DNA of 64,000 nucleotides from Alcanivorax quisquiliarum (GCF_023051175.1 NZ_JALKII010000003.1:186001-250000); one strand, 5' to 3'; shown: positions 19,719 through 28,734, numbered from the stretch's first letter. The notes: generated from the letters alone by a model not told the origin. Made by a program: numbers and translations.

Positions 19719-21197
19719 ATGAACATGAGCACGCATTTCGAAGTGGCTATCATTGGCGCCGGCTTCGGTGGCCTCGGCATGGCCATCAACCTGAAGAAAG
19801 CCGGGCGGGATTCGCTGATACTGCTGGAAAAAGCAGGAGAAGTGGGCGGGTGCTGGCGCGAAAATGACTATCCCGGCGCGGCCTGCGATGTGCCGTCTTA
19901 TCTTTATTCCTACTCCTTCGAGCCAAACCCGCACTGGTCGCGCCGCTTTGCGCCGCAAGCCGAGATTTACGATTACCTGCGGCATTGTGCAAAAAAATAC
20001 GATCTGTACCCGCACATCCGCTTCAAGACGGAAGTCACCGGCGCGCGCTTTGATACCGCCACCGGGCTATGGCACATCAGCACTCAGGCAGGCGAGGCGG
20101 CGGGCGACACCATCACGGCGCGTTATCTGGTCACCGCCACCGGCCAACTCAACCGCCCGCAGATTCCCGCAATAGACGGCGCCGAGAGTTTTGCCGGGGC
20201 CGCCTTTCATTCCGCCCAGTGGCGCCATGATCTGGATCTGACCGGCAAGCGCGTGGCGGTGATCGGCACCGGCGCCAGTGCCATCCAGTTCGTGCCGGCC
20301 ATTGCCCCTCAAGTGGGCTCGATGACGCTGTTCCAGCGCTCCGCGCCTTATGTGATTCCCAAGGCGGATCGCGCCTACACCCGCCTGGAGCGTGCCTTGG
20401 CGGCCCGCTGGCCGCTGTGGCAGAAGCTTACCCGAGGTGGCATTTACTCCGTTTATGAAAGCCGCGTGCTCGGCTTTACCGCCTTGCAGCTGATCCTCAA
20501 GCTGTATACGCGCAAGGCGCTGTCGTTCATGCGCAAGCATATTCAGGACCCGGCGCTGCGCCAGAAGCTGACGCCGGATTACCCGATCGGCTGCAAGCGC
20601 GTGCTGATTTCCAACGATTATCTGCCAGCGCTGGCACAGGATAATGTGGCAGTGGTCGATACCGGCATCAGCCGCATTACACCGGCCGGCATCGAGACAC
20701 GTGACGGTACTCGACACCCGGCGGATGTGATCATCTACGGCACCGGGTTTCAGGCCACCGATTTTCTCTCGCCGATGGCAATCACCGGGCGCGACGGCCA
20801 GGATCTCAATCAGGCCTGGCGCGACGGCGCCGAAGCCTACCTGGGCATCACCGTGCACGGTTTCCCCAATCTGTTCATGCTCTACGGCCCGAACACCAAC
20901 CTCGGCCACAGCTCCATCGTTTATATGCTCGAGAGCCAGATTCATTATGTTCTGGCCGCCATCGCCACGACGGAAGCGCAACAGGCCCGGGCTCTGGAGG
21001 TGCGCGCGCAGGTGCAGGAAGCATTCAATACCGAGCTGCAAGCGCAGATTCGTCGCACCGTATGGGACAAGGACTGCACCAGCTGGTACAAGACCGCCAG
21101 CGGCAAGAACACCAATAACTGGCCGGGCTTCACCTTCCGCTACCGGCAACTGACCCGCAAGGTGAATACCGATGACTATCACTTTATTACCGGCTGA
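19719..21197 (+). CDS. Flavin-containing monooxygenase, Baeyer-Villiger type
   Basis: A 492-residue FAD/NADPH monooxygenase. The FAD-binding GAGFGG is at residues 13-18, a BVMO-like fingerprint FAGAAFHSAQW starts near residue 158 (FxGxxxHxxxW, with Arg rather than Pro/Asp next), and the NADPH-binding VIGTGAS is at about 181. The enzyme probably inserts oxygen into ketones to give esters, or N/S-oxygenates. It is first in a tightly packed operon with an esterase (overlap 26 bp) and an SDR. The ATG at 19725 is an equally possible start. The overall look is close to mycobacterial MymA and to long-chain-linked monooxygenases of hydrocarbon degraders. Confidence 0.9.
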   Translation: MNMSTHFEVAIIGAGFGGLGMAINLKKAGRDSLILLEKAGEVGGCWRENDYPGAACDVPSYLYSYSFEPNPHWSRRFAPQAEIYDYLRHCAKKYDLYPHIRFKTEVTGARFDTATGLWHISTQAGEAAGDTITARYLVTATGQLNRPQIPAIDGAESFAGAAFHSAQWRHDLDLTGKRVAVIGTGASAIQFVPAIAPQVGSMTLFQRSAPYVIPKADRAYTRLERALAARWPLWQKLTRGGIYSVYESRVLGFTALQLILKLYTRKALSFMRKHIQDPALRQKLTPDYPIGCKRVLISNDYLPALAQDNVAVVDTGISRITPAGIETRDGTRHPADVIIYGTGFQATDFLSPMAITGRDGQDLNQAWRDGAEAYLGITVHGFPNLFMLYGPNTNLGHSSIVYMLESQIHYVLAAIATTEAQQARALEVRAQVQEAFNTELQAQIRRTVWDKDCTSWYKTASGKNTNNWPGFTFRYRQLTRKVNTDDYHFITG

Positions 21198-22122
21198 TTC
21201 ACGGCGCAGCCAACGGCTGCTCGCCGGCACGCTGCGGCTGGCCTTGCGCAGCCTGGTGAAGCCGCTGTTTCACCCCGTGACGCCGGTGCCGCTGTTGCGG
21301 CGCGGCTTGCGGCTCTCAGCGCTCACCACTCTGACCGCACGCGGCACCGAGCGCATGGACGTGCTGCTCGACGGCGTGCCGGCAGAATACCTGCGCGCCG
21401 CCAACAGCTCCGTGCGCCACGATCAGGTGCTGCTTTATCTGCATGGCGGCGCCTATGTGGTGGGCAGCCCCGGCACGCACCGGGCAGTGACCAGCCACCT
21501 TGCCCGCGCCAGCGGTGCCGGCGTGTTTGCGCTGGATTACCGGCTCGCGCCCGAGCACCCGTTTCCGGCCGCGCAGGATGACGCCGTCACCGCCTACCAA
21601 AGCCTGCTGGCGCAGGGCTATGCCCCCGAACAAATCCTTATCGGTGGCGATTCCGCTGGGGGCGGCCTGGCACTTTCGACTGCGCTGCGGCTGCGCGACA
21701 GCGGCCTGCCCGCGCCGGCCGGGCTGATCCTTATTTCACCCTGGGCCGATCTCACCCACCCCGCCGCCCGGCGCGCGCAGCAGCCTGATGACGTCATGCT
21801 CACCTGGGCCACACTGCGTCACGCCGCGCAACGCTATGCGCCAGATCAGTTGCAACACCCATATGTGTCGCCCTTGCTGGCGGATCTCGGCGGCCTGCCG
21901 CCGACGCTCATCATCGGTGCCACCGACGAAATACTCGATGACGACACCACCCGCCTGGCCGCCGCGCTGGCGCAGGCCGGTGTCGACACCCACACCTTTG
22001 TATATCAAGACATGTGGCACGTATTTGCCGTGCACGCAGGCGTGCTGGCGCAGGCCGACGACGCGATCCGGCGCATGGCGGCCTTTATTCAACGGGGAGA
22101 ATTATGCCCGACAGTATCCTGA
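21172..22122 (+). CDS. Alpha/beta hydrolase of the hormone-sensitive lipase family
   Basis: A 316-residue esterase. HGGAYVVGSPGTH is the oxyanion-hole HGG motif, GDSAGGG carries the nucleophile Ser, DEILDDD supplies the acid and MWHVF the His. It overlaps the end of the monooxygenase gene by 26 bp and is itself overlapped by the SDR gene. In this setting it would hydrolyse the ester made by the Baeyer-Villiger-type oxygenase. LipR of the mycobacterial mymA operon is the matching protein. Confidence 0.9.
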   Translation: MTITLLPADSRRSQRLLAGTLRLALRSLVKPLFHPVTPVPLLRRGLRLSALTTLTARGTERMDVLLDGVPAEYLRAANSSVRHDQVLLYLHGGAYVVGSPGTHRAVTSHLARASGAGVFALDYRLAPEHPFPAAQDDAVTAYQSLLAQGYAPEQILIGGDSAGGGLALSTALRLRDSGLPAPAGLILISPWADLTHPAARRAQQPDDVMLTWATLRHAAQRYAPDQLQHPYVSPLLADLGGLPPTLIIGATDEILDDDTTRLAAALAQAGVDTHTFVYQDMWHVFAVHAGVLAQADDAIRRMAAFIQRGELCPTVS

Positions 22123-22874
22123 TTACCGGCGCCGCCTCCGGCATCGGCTTGGCCGCGGCACAGCTTTTTCACAGCAAGGGCTGGCGCGTCGGGCTGCTGG
22201 ATATCAACGCGCGCGATCTGGCACGTATCGCTGGCGGCCTGCGCGATCAACAGGGCCAACCCGCCTGGCACCGGGCGGTAGACGTGACGGACGCCACCTG
22301 CGCCCAGGCGGCGGTGGACGATTTTGCCGGCAAGGGCGGCTTGCGCGTGCTGTTCAACTGCGCCGGCGTGCTGCGCACCGGGCATTTTGCAGAGGTGCCG
22401 CTGGCAGAGCACGAGCTGACGCTGCGCATCAATGTGCTCGGCACCATGATCATGGCCCGGGCTGCTCTGCCGTGGCTGAAGCAGGCCCACCGGCCGGTGA
22501 TGATAAACATGAGCTCCGCCTCGGCGGTCTACGGCATCCCGCATCTGGCCAGCTATTCTGCATCGAAGTTTGCTGTGCGAGCGCTGACCGAAGCCCTGCA
22601 TATCGAATGGAAGCCGCTGGGCGTGCATGTATGTGATCTCATGCCGCCGTTCGTGCGCACGCCGATGCTGGCCAGCCAGCAATTCATCCCGCCGGTACTG
22701 CGCAAGCTGGGCGTGAACATGGCGCCCGAGAAGGTGGCGCAGGCCGCGTTAAATGCTGTGGAACGCCGCGCCGTGCATCATCCGATCGGATTGCAGTTCA
22801 ACGGCCTGGTAGCGCTGGAAAAACTGACGCCGCACCGGGTTACGCAGCGGCTGATCGGCTGGCTGAGCCAGTAG
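22104..22874 (+). CDS. Short-chain dehydrogenase/reductase (SadH-like)
   Basis: A 256-residue SDR with TGAASGIGLA near residue 8, NCAG, and the catalytic SSASAVYG...YSASK. GGGGAGA precedes the ATG and the start overlaps the esterase by 19 bp. In the operon it would oxidise a secondary alcohol to the ketone used by the monooxygenase (or reduce the product). This step order, alcohol to ketone to ester to alcohol plus acid, is inferred from enzyme classes. Confidence 0.9.
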   Translation: MPDSILITGAASGIGLAAAQLFHSKGWRVGLLDINARDLARIAGGLRDQQGQPAWHRAVDVTDATCAQAAVDDFAGKGGLRVLFNCAGVLRTGHFAEVPLAEHELTLRINVLGTMIMARAALPWLKQAHRPVMINMSSASAVYGIPHLASYSASKFAVRALTEALHIEWKPLGVHVCDLMPPFVRTPMLASQQFIPPVLRKLGVNMAPEKVAQAALNAVERRAVHHPIGLQFNGLVALEKLTPHRVTQRLIGWLSQ

Positions 22875-22960
22875 CCTGCCCTTGATGCTGGCTCGCTTCG
22901 ATGGGGTGACGGGTGACGGGGCAATGGGCAATGGAATGATGACCGAGCCAATCGTGCGCG

Positions 22961-23060
22961 GCGCTGTTGAACAGAGCTCAAGGCTGTTGAACAGAGCTCA
23001 AGGCTGCTGAACAAAGCTCAAGACTGTTGAACAGGGCTCAAGGCATCTGAACAGAATTAA
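22961..23060. repeat. Five tandem copies of a 20-bp unit
   Basis: The unit CTGTTGAACAGAGCTCAAGG is repeated with exact 20-bp spacing; the first two copies are identical, and copies 3 to 5 are progressively diverged. It sits in the 250-bp space between the convergent SDR operon and hinT. AGAGCTC inside the unit is near-palindromic. No spacers, so not a CRISPR array. Confidence 0.9.
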
Positions 23061-23124
23061 AAGCAACGCGCCCGGCGCGGGCAGCCGTGTTTCGCCGGCG
23101 CCCGCACGGGAGGATTACCGTGAA

Positions 23125-23568
<444 letters not shown>

Positions 23569-23594
23569 CTATTAACAATCGACAAATCCAGCCC

Positions 23595-23630
23595 CGGCGG
23601 GGTGAGAGTCCCACCGGCAACTGTCATAAT
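23595..23630 (+). promoter_or_regulatory. Riboswitch-core-like block in the 5' region of the pterin synthase gene
   Basis: GGCGGGGTGAGAGTCCCACCGGCAACTGT-type sequence lies 46-80 nt before the ATG of the pterin synthase. The half GGGGTGA-A-TCCC-ACCGGC resembles the FMN (RFN) element, and GGTG..A.TCC followed by GGCAACTGT resembles the cobalamin element. The remaining conserved blocks of either class are not seen, so this is not a complete known riboswitch. GGCGGG/CCCACC could still form a local hairpin. Confidence 0.3.
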
Positions 23631-23675
23631 GAACGCCGCTTTCACCCCAACACACCGCAGGTCAAACGCAACGAC

Positions 23676-24563
23676 ATGGCAACCCTTTTCGTAGACAACC
23701 TCACAGTGCTGGATTTCTCCTATCTGCACGGCAAACGCGGCATGGTGGGCGAGTCCTGGATCGTGGACATCGAGCTAACCGGCGATCTCGACGAACAGGG
23801 CATGGTGTTCGATTTCGGCCATATCAAGAAAGCCGTGAAGCACGCCATCGACGAATCCGTCGACCACAAGCTGGCGGTGCCGGCCGACAGCGACTATCTT
23901 GCCGCCAGCCAGGTGAGAGATGGCCGGGTAGAGCTGGAGTGGCTGTATGAAGCGGGCACCATTCGCATGAAGGCGCCTGCCTGTAGCACGGTTTTTCTGC
24001 CCGGGTCGGAAGTGACCAAGAGCACGCTGACGTTATACCTGCTGGATATCGTGCAGGCCGTGCTGCCCGCGAATGTCAGCGAACTGGTGCTCACGCTGCG
24101 CGAAGAGGATATCGGCACAGCCCCCAGCTATCACTACTCCCACGGCCTCAAGAAACACGATGGCAACTGCCAGCGCATCGCGCACGGGCACCGCTCCTGC
24201 ATCCAGATTTTTGAAAACGGCCGCCGCAGCCGTTATTGGGAAAAGCTCTGGGCAGATCGCTGGGAAGATATTTACCTGGGCACTGAGGAAGATCTCGAAG
24301 GCGCCTATTACGTGGACGAAGTGCCGCACCTGCGCTTTCGTTACACCGCCCCGCAAGGCATGTTCGAGCTGCTGATCCCGGAAGATCACTGCTATCTGAT
24401 CGACACCGACTCCACCGTCGAGCATCTGGCCGAGCACATCGCCCGGCAGCTCGCTCTGGAGGCACCGGGCAATCACTTTCGCGTGCGGGCGTTCGAGGGG
24501 GTGGCCAAGGGCGCCATCGCCGAAGCCGGCTCGCTCAACCCGCGCAGCCCACAAGGCTCCTGA
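23676..24563 (+). CDS. 6-pyruvoyl/6-carboxytetrahydropterin synthase family protein, two tandem domains
   Basis: A 295-residue protein made of two PTPS/QueD folds. The C-terminal copy keeps the zinc site and catalytic loop: YHYSHGLKKHDGNC with His156 and Cys165, then HGH at 170-172. The N-terminal copy is degenerate: FSYLHGKRGMVGESW lacks the HGH pair, although VFDFGHIKKAVK is typical. QueD converts dihydroneopterin triphosphate to 6-carboxytetrahydropterin for queuosine; other members make related pterins. No other queuosine genes are nearby. A LysR gene follows on the opposite strand. Confidence 0.85.
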   Translation: MATLFVDNLTVLDFSYLHGKRGMVGESWIVDIELTGDLDEQGMVFDFGHIKKAVKHAIDESVDHKLAVPADSDYLAASQVRDGRVELEWLYEAGTIRMKAPACSTVFLPGSEVTKSTLTLYLLDIVQAVLPANVSELVLTLREEDIGTAPSYHYSHGLKKHDGNCQRIAHGHRSCIQIFENGRRSRYWEKLWADRWEDIYLGTEEDLEGAYYVDEVPHLRFRYTAPQGMFELLIPEDHCYLIDTDSTVEHLAEHIARQLALEAPGNHFRVRAFEGVAKGAIAEAGSLNPRSPQGS

Positions 24564-24577
24564 GCCTGAGCGGGCGC

Positions 24578-25549
24578 CTAGATATCCTGCTCGCGCTCGT
24601 CGGGGTCTTCACGCAGGATATTGCCGGCCTCCTCCTGAATCAGCCGCCGTAGCCAGCGGTGTGCCGCGTTGTGATGCAGCAGCGGCGACCAGGCCATCTT
24701 CAATTCAAAGCGGGGAATCACAAACGGCGGGTCCTTGATTACCAGACGCGGATTCTGCGCCTGCATCCGCGCCACCCGGCTCGGTAGCGTGGCTACCAGA
24801 TCATTGTTCATCGCCAGCAGCGCCGGCATCTGATAATGGCGCGTAAAAATGGAGATGCGCCGCGTCTTGCCGATCCGCGCCAGCGCCTGATCGATCCAGC
24901 CCAGCCCGCCCAGTTTTTCCGGATTCATACCAAAACCCACACCAAAACCGGTTTTCGACACCCAGATATGCTGCGCGCCGAGATAGGTATCCAGATTGAA
25001 ATCCTTTGCCAAAGGGTTGCCACGGTTGAGCAAGCAGGAAAAATAGTCCTTCCACAGCGTCACCTGGTGAAACGAGCGCGGGATCTCGTTGAAGCGGTTG
25101 ATCGCCAGATCCACCCGCCCCTGCTCCATGTCAGCATAGCTGACATCCGACGGCGTCAGGAAATCCAACACCACATCCGGCGCCTCCAGCCGCAACCGGC
25201 GCACCAGATGCGGCACTAGCGTGGCTTCGGCGTAGTCGCTGGTCATGATGCGAAATACCCGGCGGCTGTTTTCGGCGACAAACTCCTCGTCTGGCGTCAG
25301 CATGGCTTCCGCTTGCGCCAGCACCTGCCGCACCAGCGGCTGCAATTCCAGCGCCCGTTCGGTCGGGCTCATGCCATTGGAGGTGCGGATCAGCAAAGGA
25401 TCCCCGAACAGCTCCCGCAAGCGCTTGAGCCCGTTGCTCATGGCCGGTTGGGAGATGCCAAGTTGATCTGCGGCGCGGGTGACGCTTGATTCCCGCAACA
25501 ACACATCCAGATACTTCAGCAGGTTGAGATCAACGCGCCCGATGTTCAT
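24578..25549 (-). CDS. LysR-family transcriptional regulator
   Basis: A 323-residue LysR regulator. The N-terminal winged helix is DLNLLKYLDVLLRESSVTRAA...LGISQPAMSNGLKRLRELFG, followed by the periplasmic-binding-like effector domain. The DLNLL...PAMSNGLKRLR form belongs to the NodD/PcpR/LeuO-like branch. The start at 25549 gives the usual MNIGRVDLNLL beginning. It is convergent with the pterin synthase and divergent from the ribbon-helix-helix gene, with about 300 bp between. Target and inducer unknown. Confidence 0.9.
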   Translation of the reverse strand: MNIGRVDLNLLKYLDVLLRESSVTRAADQLGISQPAMSNGLKRLRELFGDPLLIRTSNGMSPTERALELQPLVRQVLAQAEAMLTPDEEFVAENSRRVFRIMTSDYAEATLVPHLVRRLRLEAPDVVLDFLTPSDVSYADMEQGRVDLAINRFNEIPRSFHQVTLWKDYFSCLLNRGNPLAKDFNLDTYLGAQHIWVSKTGFGVGFGMNPEKLGGLGWIDQALARIGKTRRISIFTRHYQMPALLAMNNDLVATLPSRVARMQAQNPRLVIKDPPFVIPRFELKMAWSPLLHHNAAHRWLRRLIQEEAGNILREDPDEREQDI

Positions 25550-25806
25550 GATGGAGTCCTCTGACGTCCTGACACCGCCCCTCATTCACAGAATGAATGC
25601 CGAAGCAGGCCAGCATAAGCTCGGCAAATTATGCCGCATCCCCCGGCTCAGGTCACGCCAGCGCCCGCCAAGCGCACCTTCGCGCCGGCAATGGTCACAG
25701 GGACAGGATTCAAATGCGCCAGAGTCAACCCCGATATTAAGACACTAGTGCATTTTCACCCGAGGCGGGGTGTAGTATCGTGAGTCAGCAGGCAGTCGAC
25801 CACTGC

Positions 25807-25819
25807 TATCATTATGATA
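25807..25819. promoter_or_regulatory. Perfect 13-bp palindrome upstream of the Arc-type gene
   Basis: TATCATTATGATA, centred 38 bp before the start of the ribbon-helix-helix gene, in an AT-rich pocket. It could be an operator for that protein itself or for another regulator; the binding protein is not identified. Confidence 0.4.
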
Positions 25820-25850
25820 TTTATGTGATTTTCCGGGAGGGCGGAACGTA

Positions 25851-26198
25851 ATGGATAACAACAGAAAAGCCACAGTTCAAACCAGGCAGGAAGTTGAAAA
25901 ATTCGTGGTACGGCTGCCGAAAGGTATTCGCGGCATGATTTCGGATATCTCCCGCGTCAATCATCGCAGCATGAACTCGGAAATCGTTGCGCGGCTCGAA
26001 GAAAGCCTCGGCTTGAGTACCGGCATTGATGGTGTCAGCGAATCCGCACCCGAGCTCTATGCGGTGAACAGTGATCCGGCACGCACCGACAAACCCGTTT
26101 CCGAGCAAAACGCGGCCGAGCAGGAAGATCGCCTGCTGGAGCGCTTCCGGCGCATGTCGTCGGATCGCCGCCGCGCGCTGTTGGAACTGTTGCGCTGA
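25851..26198 (+). CDS. Arc-type ribbon-helix-helix DNA-binding protein
   Basis: A 115-residue protein with an Arc repressor-like domain at residues 18-55: FVVRLPKGIRGMISDISRVN (beta strand and helix A), then HRSMNSEIVARLEESLG (helix B). The acidic, Gln/Glu-rich tail ends in RFRRMSSDRRRALLELL. Such proteins bind DNA as dimers through the N-terminal strand. It lies 240 bp upstream of the quorum-sensing sensor gene on the same strand, so it may regulate that module; this is inference from position. Confidence 0.85.
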   Translation: MDNNRKATVQTRQEVEKFVVRLPKGIRGMISDISRVNHRSMNSEIVARLEESLGLSTGIDGVSESAPELYAVNSDPARTDKPVSEQNAAEQEDRLLERFRRMSSDRRRALLELLR

Positions 26199-26438
26199 GC
26201 GCCGCCATCCGATCAGGCATGATCAACACCCCGTGGGCCTGCCAGAATCACTGGCGCCATGGGGTCACCGGGATACTTGCGCTGCGGCACCCGGTGCCAG
26301 CGCTGCCGGCTCGCTAATGCCTACATCATGCGGGTATGCTGGCCACGCCGGCAGCTACGCACGGCAGCGCAGGACAAAGAGCCCAGCCTGCGAAACAATA
26401 AACCTATGCTCGCACGGGCCTGGCGAGACTGACAGCTC

Positions 26439-27725
26439 ATGCTCTCCTCGCGTCTGAACCGCTCAATCAGCGAAAGCGTACATTATTCGCGACACAATGC
26501 GCCCATGGTGGGCGTGTTGGGCATTATCAGTTTTCCGCTTTATTACTTTATCTGGCAGTCGGTATTCCCGCAGCCTTACGAGAATCTGGGCCTGCGACTG
26601 CTGGGCGCCCTGATTTGCGTGCCGCTGCTGGCTTACCGCTTCTGGCCGACGCGACTGCAACGTTATTTCGCCCATTACTGGGTTGCATCACTGCTTTATG
26701 CCCTGCCGTTCTTTTTCACCTACATGCTGCTGCGTAACAATATGTCGCTGGTATGGAGCATGAGCACCATGGCTGCGCTGTTTCTGCTGGTGCTGGCGGT
26801 TTACGACTGGTTGCTGGTGATCTGCCTTTCGGTGCTGGGCTCACTGCTCGGCTGGCTCGCCTTCGTGCTCACCGCTGACAACACGGCGGCCTTCACGCTG
26901 TACCTGCATCAGTTACCTATTTACGCCTTCGTGGTGCTGGCCGGCAGTATCTTCAACTACACCGCCAATATGGTGAAAGAGGAAAAGCTCAATGCTCATG
27001 CGGCGATTGGACGCAATATCGCACATGAGTTGCGCACCCCGCTATCAGGCATGAAGGGTGCCATCGCCGGACTGGTAGCCTATCTGCCTGATCTGGTGCA
27101 GGCGCACCGGCTCGCCAGCGAGGCCGGCCTGCCGGTGCGGCAGATCCGGGCCAATCGCATGGATCAACTCAACGACGCTGCCAGCCGCATCCAGACCGAG
27201 ATTGATTTCTCGCATACCATCATCGACATGCTACTGCTGAGTGCCGGGCAGGCTACGCTGAAGCAGGATAATTTCGCCCGCTACTCGATCAACGACACCA
27301 TTCGCCGCGCCTTTGATCGCTATCCGTTCAAATCCGACCGGGAACATGAGCTGGTGCAGTGGCAGGAAGGGGAGGATTTTGATTATTACGGCTCCGATTT
27401 GCTGCTGATCCACGTCCTGTTCAACCTCACCAAGAATGCGCTGCACAGTGTCATCGGTGCCGGCAAGGGCGTGATCCACGTCAGTACCAGCCGTGGTGCG
27501 GATCATAACCGCCTGGTGTTCATGGATACCGGGCCGGGCATGACGCGGGCGCAGGTGAAGCAGATCTTCGATTACTTCTATACCTCGAAAACCGTGGATC
27601 AGGGCAGCGGGCTGGGCCTGTCGTTCTGCCGCCTGGTCATGCAGAGCTTCGACGGCTCGATCCGCTGTGAATCGAGGCTGGGCGAATATACCTTATTTGA
27701 ACTTACCTTCCCTCAGGTGCGCTAA
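26439..27725 (+). CDS. CqsS/LqsS-like alpha-hydroxyketone sensor histidine kinase
   Basis: A 428-residue membrane kinase. Residues 20-175 form six membrane helices closely resembling Vibrio cholerae CqsS: SFPLYYFIWQSVFPQPYENL corresponds almost residue for residue to the CqsS segment before helix 2. The HisKA box is NIAHELRTPLSG with phospho-acceptor His196, followed by the HATPase with N-box NLTKNALHSV and G-boxes DTGPGMT and GSGLGLSFC. Unlike V. cholerae CqsS, there is no C-terminal receiver; the response regulator is a separate gene whose ATG overlaps the stop by 1 nt. The predicted ligand is an alpha-hydroxyketone made by the neighbouring CqsA. Confidence 0.9.
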   Translation: MLSSRLNRSISESVHYSRHNAPMVGVLGIISFPLYYFIWQSVFPQPYENLGLRLLGALICVPLLAYRFWPTRLQRYFAHYWVASLLYALPFFFTYMLLRNNMSLVWSMSTMAALFLLVLAVYDWLLVICLSVLGSLLGWLAFVLTADNTAAFTLYLHQLPIYAFVVLAGSIFNYTANMVKEEKLNAHAAIGRNIAHELRTPLSGMKGAIAGLVAYLPDLVQAHRLASEAGLPVRQIRANRMDQLNDAASRIQTEIDFSHTIIDMLLLSAGQATLKQDNFARYSINDTIRRAFDRYPFKSDREHELVQWQEGEDFDYYGSDLLLIHVLFNLTKNALHSVIGAGKGVIHVSTSRGADHNRLVFMDTGPGMTRAQVKQIFDYFYTSKTVDQGSGLGLSFCRLVMQSFDGSIRCESRLGEYTLFELTFPQVR

Positions 27726-28732
27726 TGTTAAAGCCATTTATTCAACCGTATTATCACCCTACCACCGTGGTAATGGTCGACGACAATCAGCGTTTCCTTG
27801 AGAACTTCAGCTTGCAGCTGGATGAAACCCTGGCCTGTATGTTTTTCTCGTCGGCCAAGGAGTGTCTGACGATGCTCAATGGTCGTGCCAAGCGGACACC
27901 ACTGGACCAGCGTTGTTTTTCCTACTACCAGCAACCCACCAACAGCGACCGTGTGATACGACTGGATCTGACATTGATCGAGCAGGAAATCAGCAACCCG
28001 GAGCGATTTCGGGATGTGTCGGTGGTGGTGGTGGATTACGACATGCCGGAAATGACCGGCCTGGAGTTCTGCCAGCGCGTACGCAACCACCGGGTAAAGA
28101 AAATCCTGTTGACCGGTGTTGCCGATGAGAAAGTCGCTGTAGAGGCGTTCAATGCCGGCATCATCGATCACTTCATGATGAAAAGCGATCCGCAGATTAC
28201 CACGCGGATCAACCGCACTATCGCTGACCTTCAGCGCCGCTATTTTTCCGAAATTTCTTCGCTGATCCAGAGCACGCTGGCACTGGAAGCGCCCGACTTT
28301 CTCTACGACAGCGAATTCATCCGCTATTTCTTCGAGCTGGTCGACGCGCGTAACATCGCCGAATACTACTACGTGGAAGACCCGAGCGGCTTTCTTATGG
28401 TCAGCGAAACCGGGCAGCTGCGCCGCCTGGTGGTGTACAGCGAAGCCGACCTGCAACGCACACTTTTCAATCTGCGCCTGATGAATCCCCCGGCAACGAT
28501 CATGAAGCAGATTTCTTCTGGCAAGGCGGTGCCCTGGCTTTGGGCGGCGCCCGATGAGTTCGACGAAGACGAAGATTTCTACTGGAGCGATTATGTGCAC
28601 GCCGCCCATCGGGTGGTCGGTGAGGACACCTGGTTCTGTGCGCTGGTGGATAGCCCGCCGGCGGATATCGAGTACGACAGCGAAACTTCAAGCTATATGG
28701 CCTATCTGACCGAGCTGGACAAACAGCCCTGA
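27725..28732 (+). CDS. LqsR-like response regulator of the hydroxyketone quorum-sensing module
   Basis: A 335-residue protein with an N-terminal receiver domain (acidic pair Asp19-Asp20 in VMVDDNQRF, phospho-acceptor Asp104 in VVVVDYDMPEMTG, Thr/Lys region ILLTGVAD...MMKSD). The spacing between acidic pair and acceptor is about 84 residues instead of about 45, meaning an insertion of about 40 residues (residues 50-95). The C-terminal 150 residues contain no DNA-binding motif that I recognise; they include FDEDEDFYW and an acidic stretch. It is translationally coupled to the sensor kinase (overlap TAATG). Legionella LqsR is the closest known system in organisation. Confidence 0.8.
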   Translation: MLKPFIQPYYHPTTVVMVDDNQRFLENFSLQLDETLACMFFSSAKECLTMLNGRAKRTPLDQRCFSYYQQPTNSDRVIRLDLTLIEQEISNPERFRDVSVVVVDYDMPEMTGLEFCQRVRNHRVKKILLTGVADEKVAVEAFNAGIIDHFMMKSDPQITTRINRTIADLQRRYFSEISSLIQSTLALEAPDFLYDSEFIRYFFELVDARNIAEYYYVEDPSGFLMVSETGQLRRLVVYSEADLQRTLFNLRLMNPPATIMKQISSGKAVPWLWAAPDEFDEDEDFYWSDYVHAAHRVVGEDTWFCALVDSPPADIEYDSETSSYMAYLTELDKQP

Positions 28733-28734
28733 CA

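Noticed and set aside
22961-23060. Possible CRISPR array
   Set aside because: The 20-bp units are directly adjacent with no spacers, and no cas genes are present.
23575-23680. Complete FMN or cobalamin riboswitch
   Set aside because: Only one conserved block is present; the other stems and conserved loops of either class are absent, so it is listed only as a riboswitch-like core.
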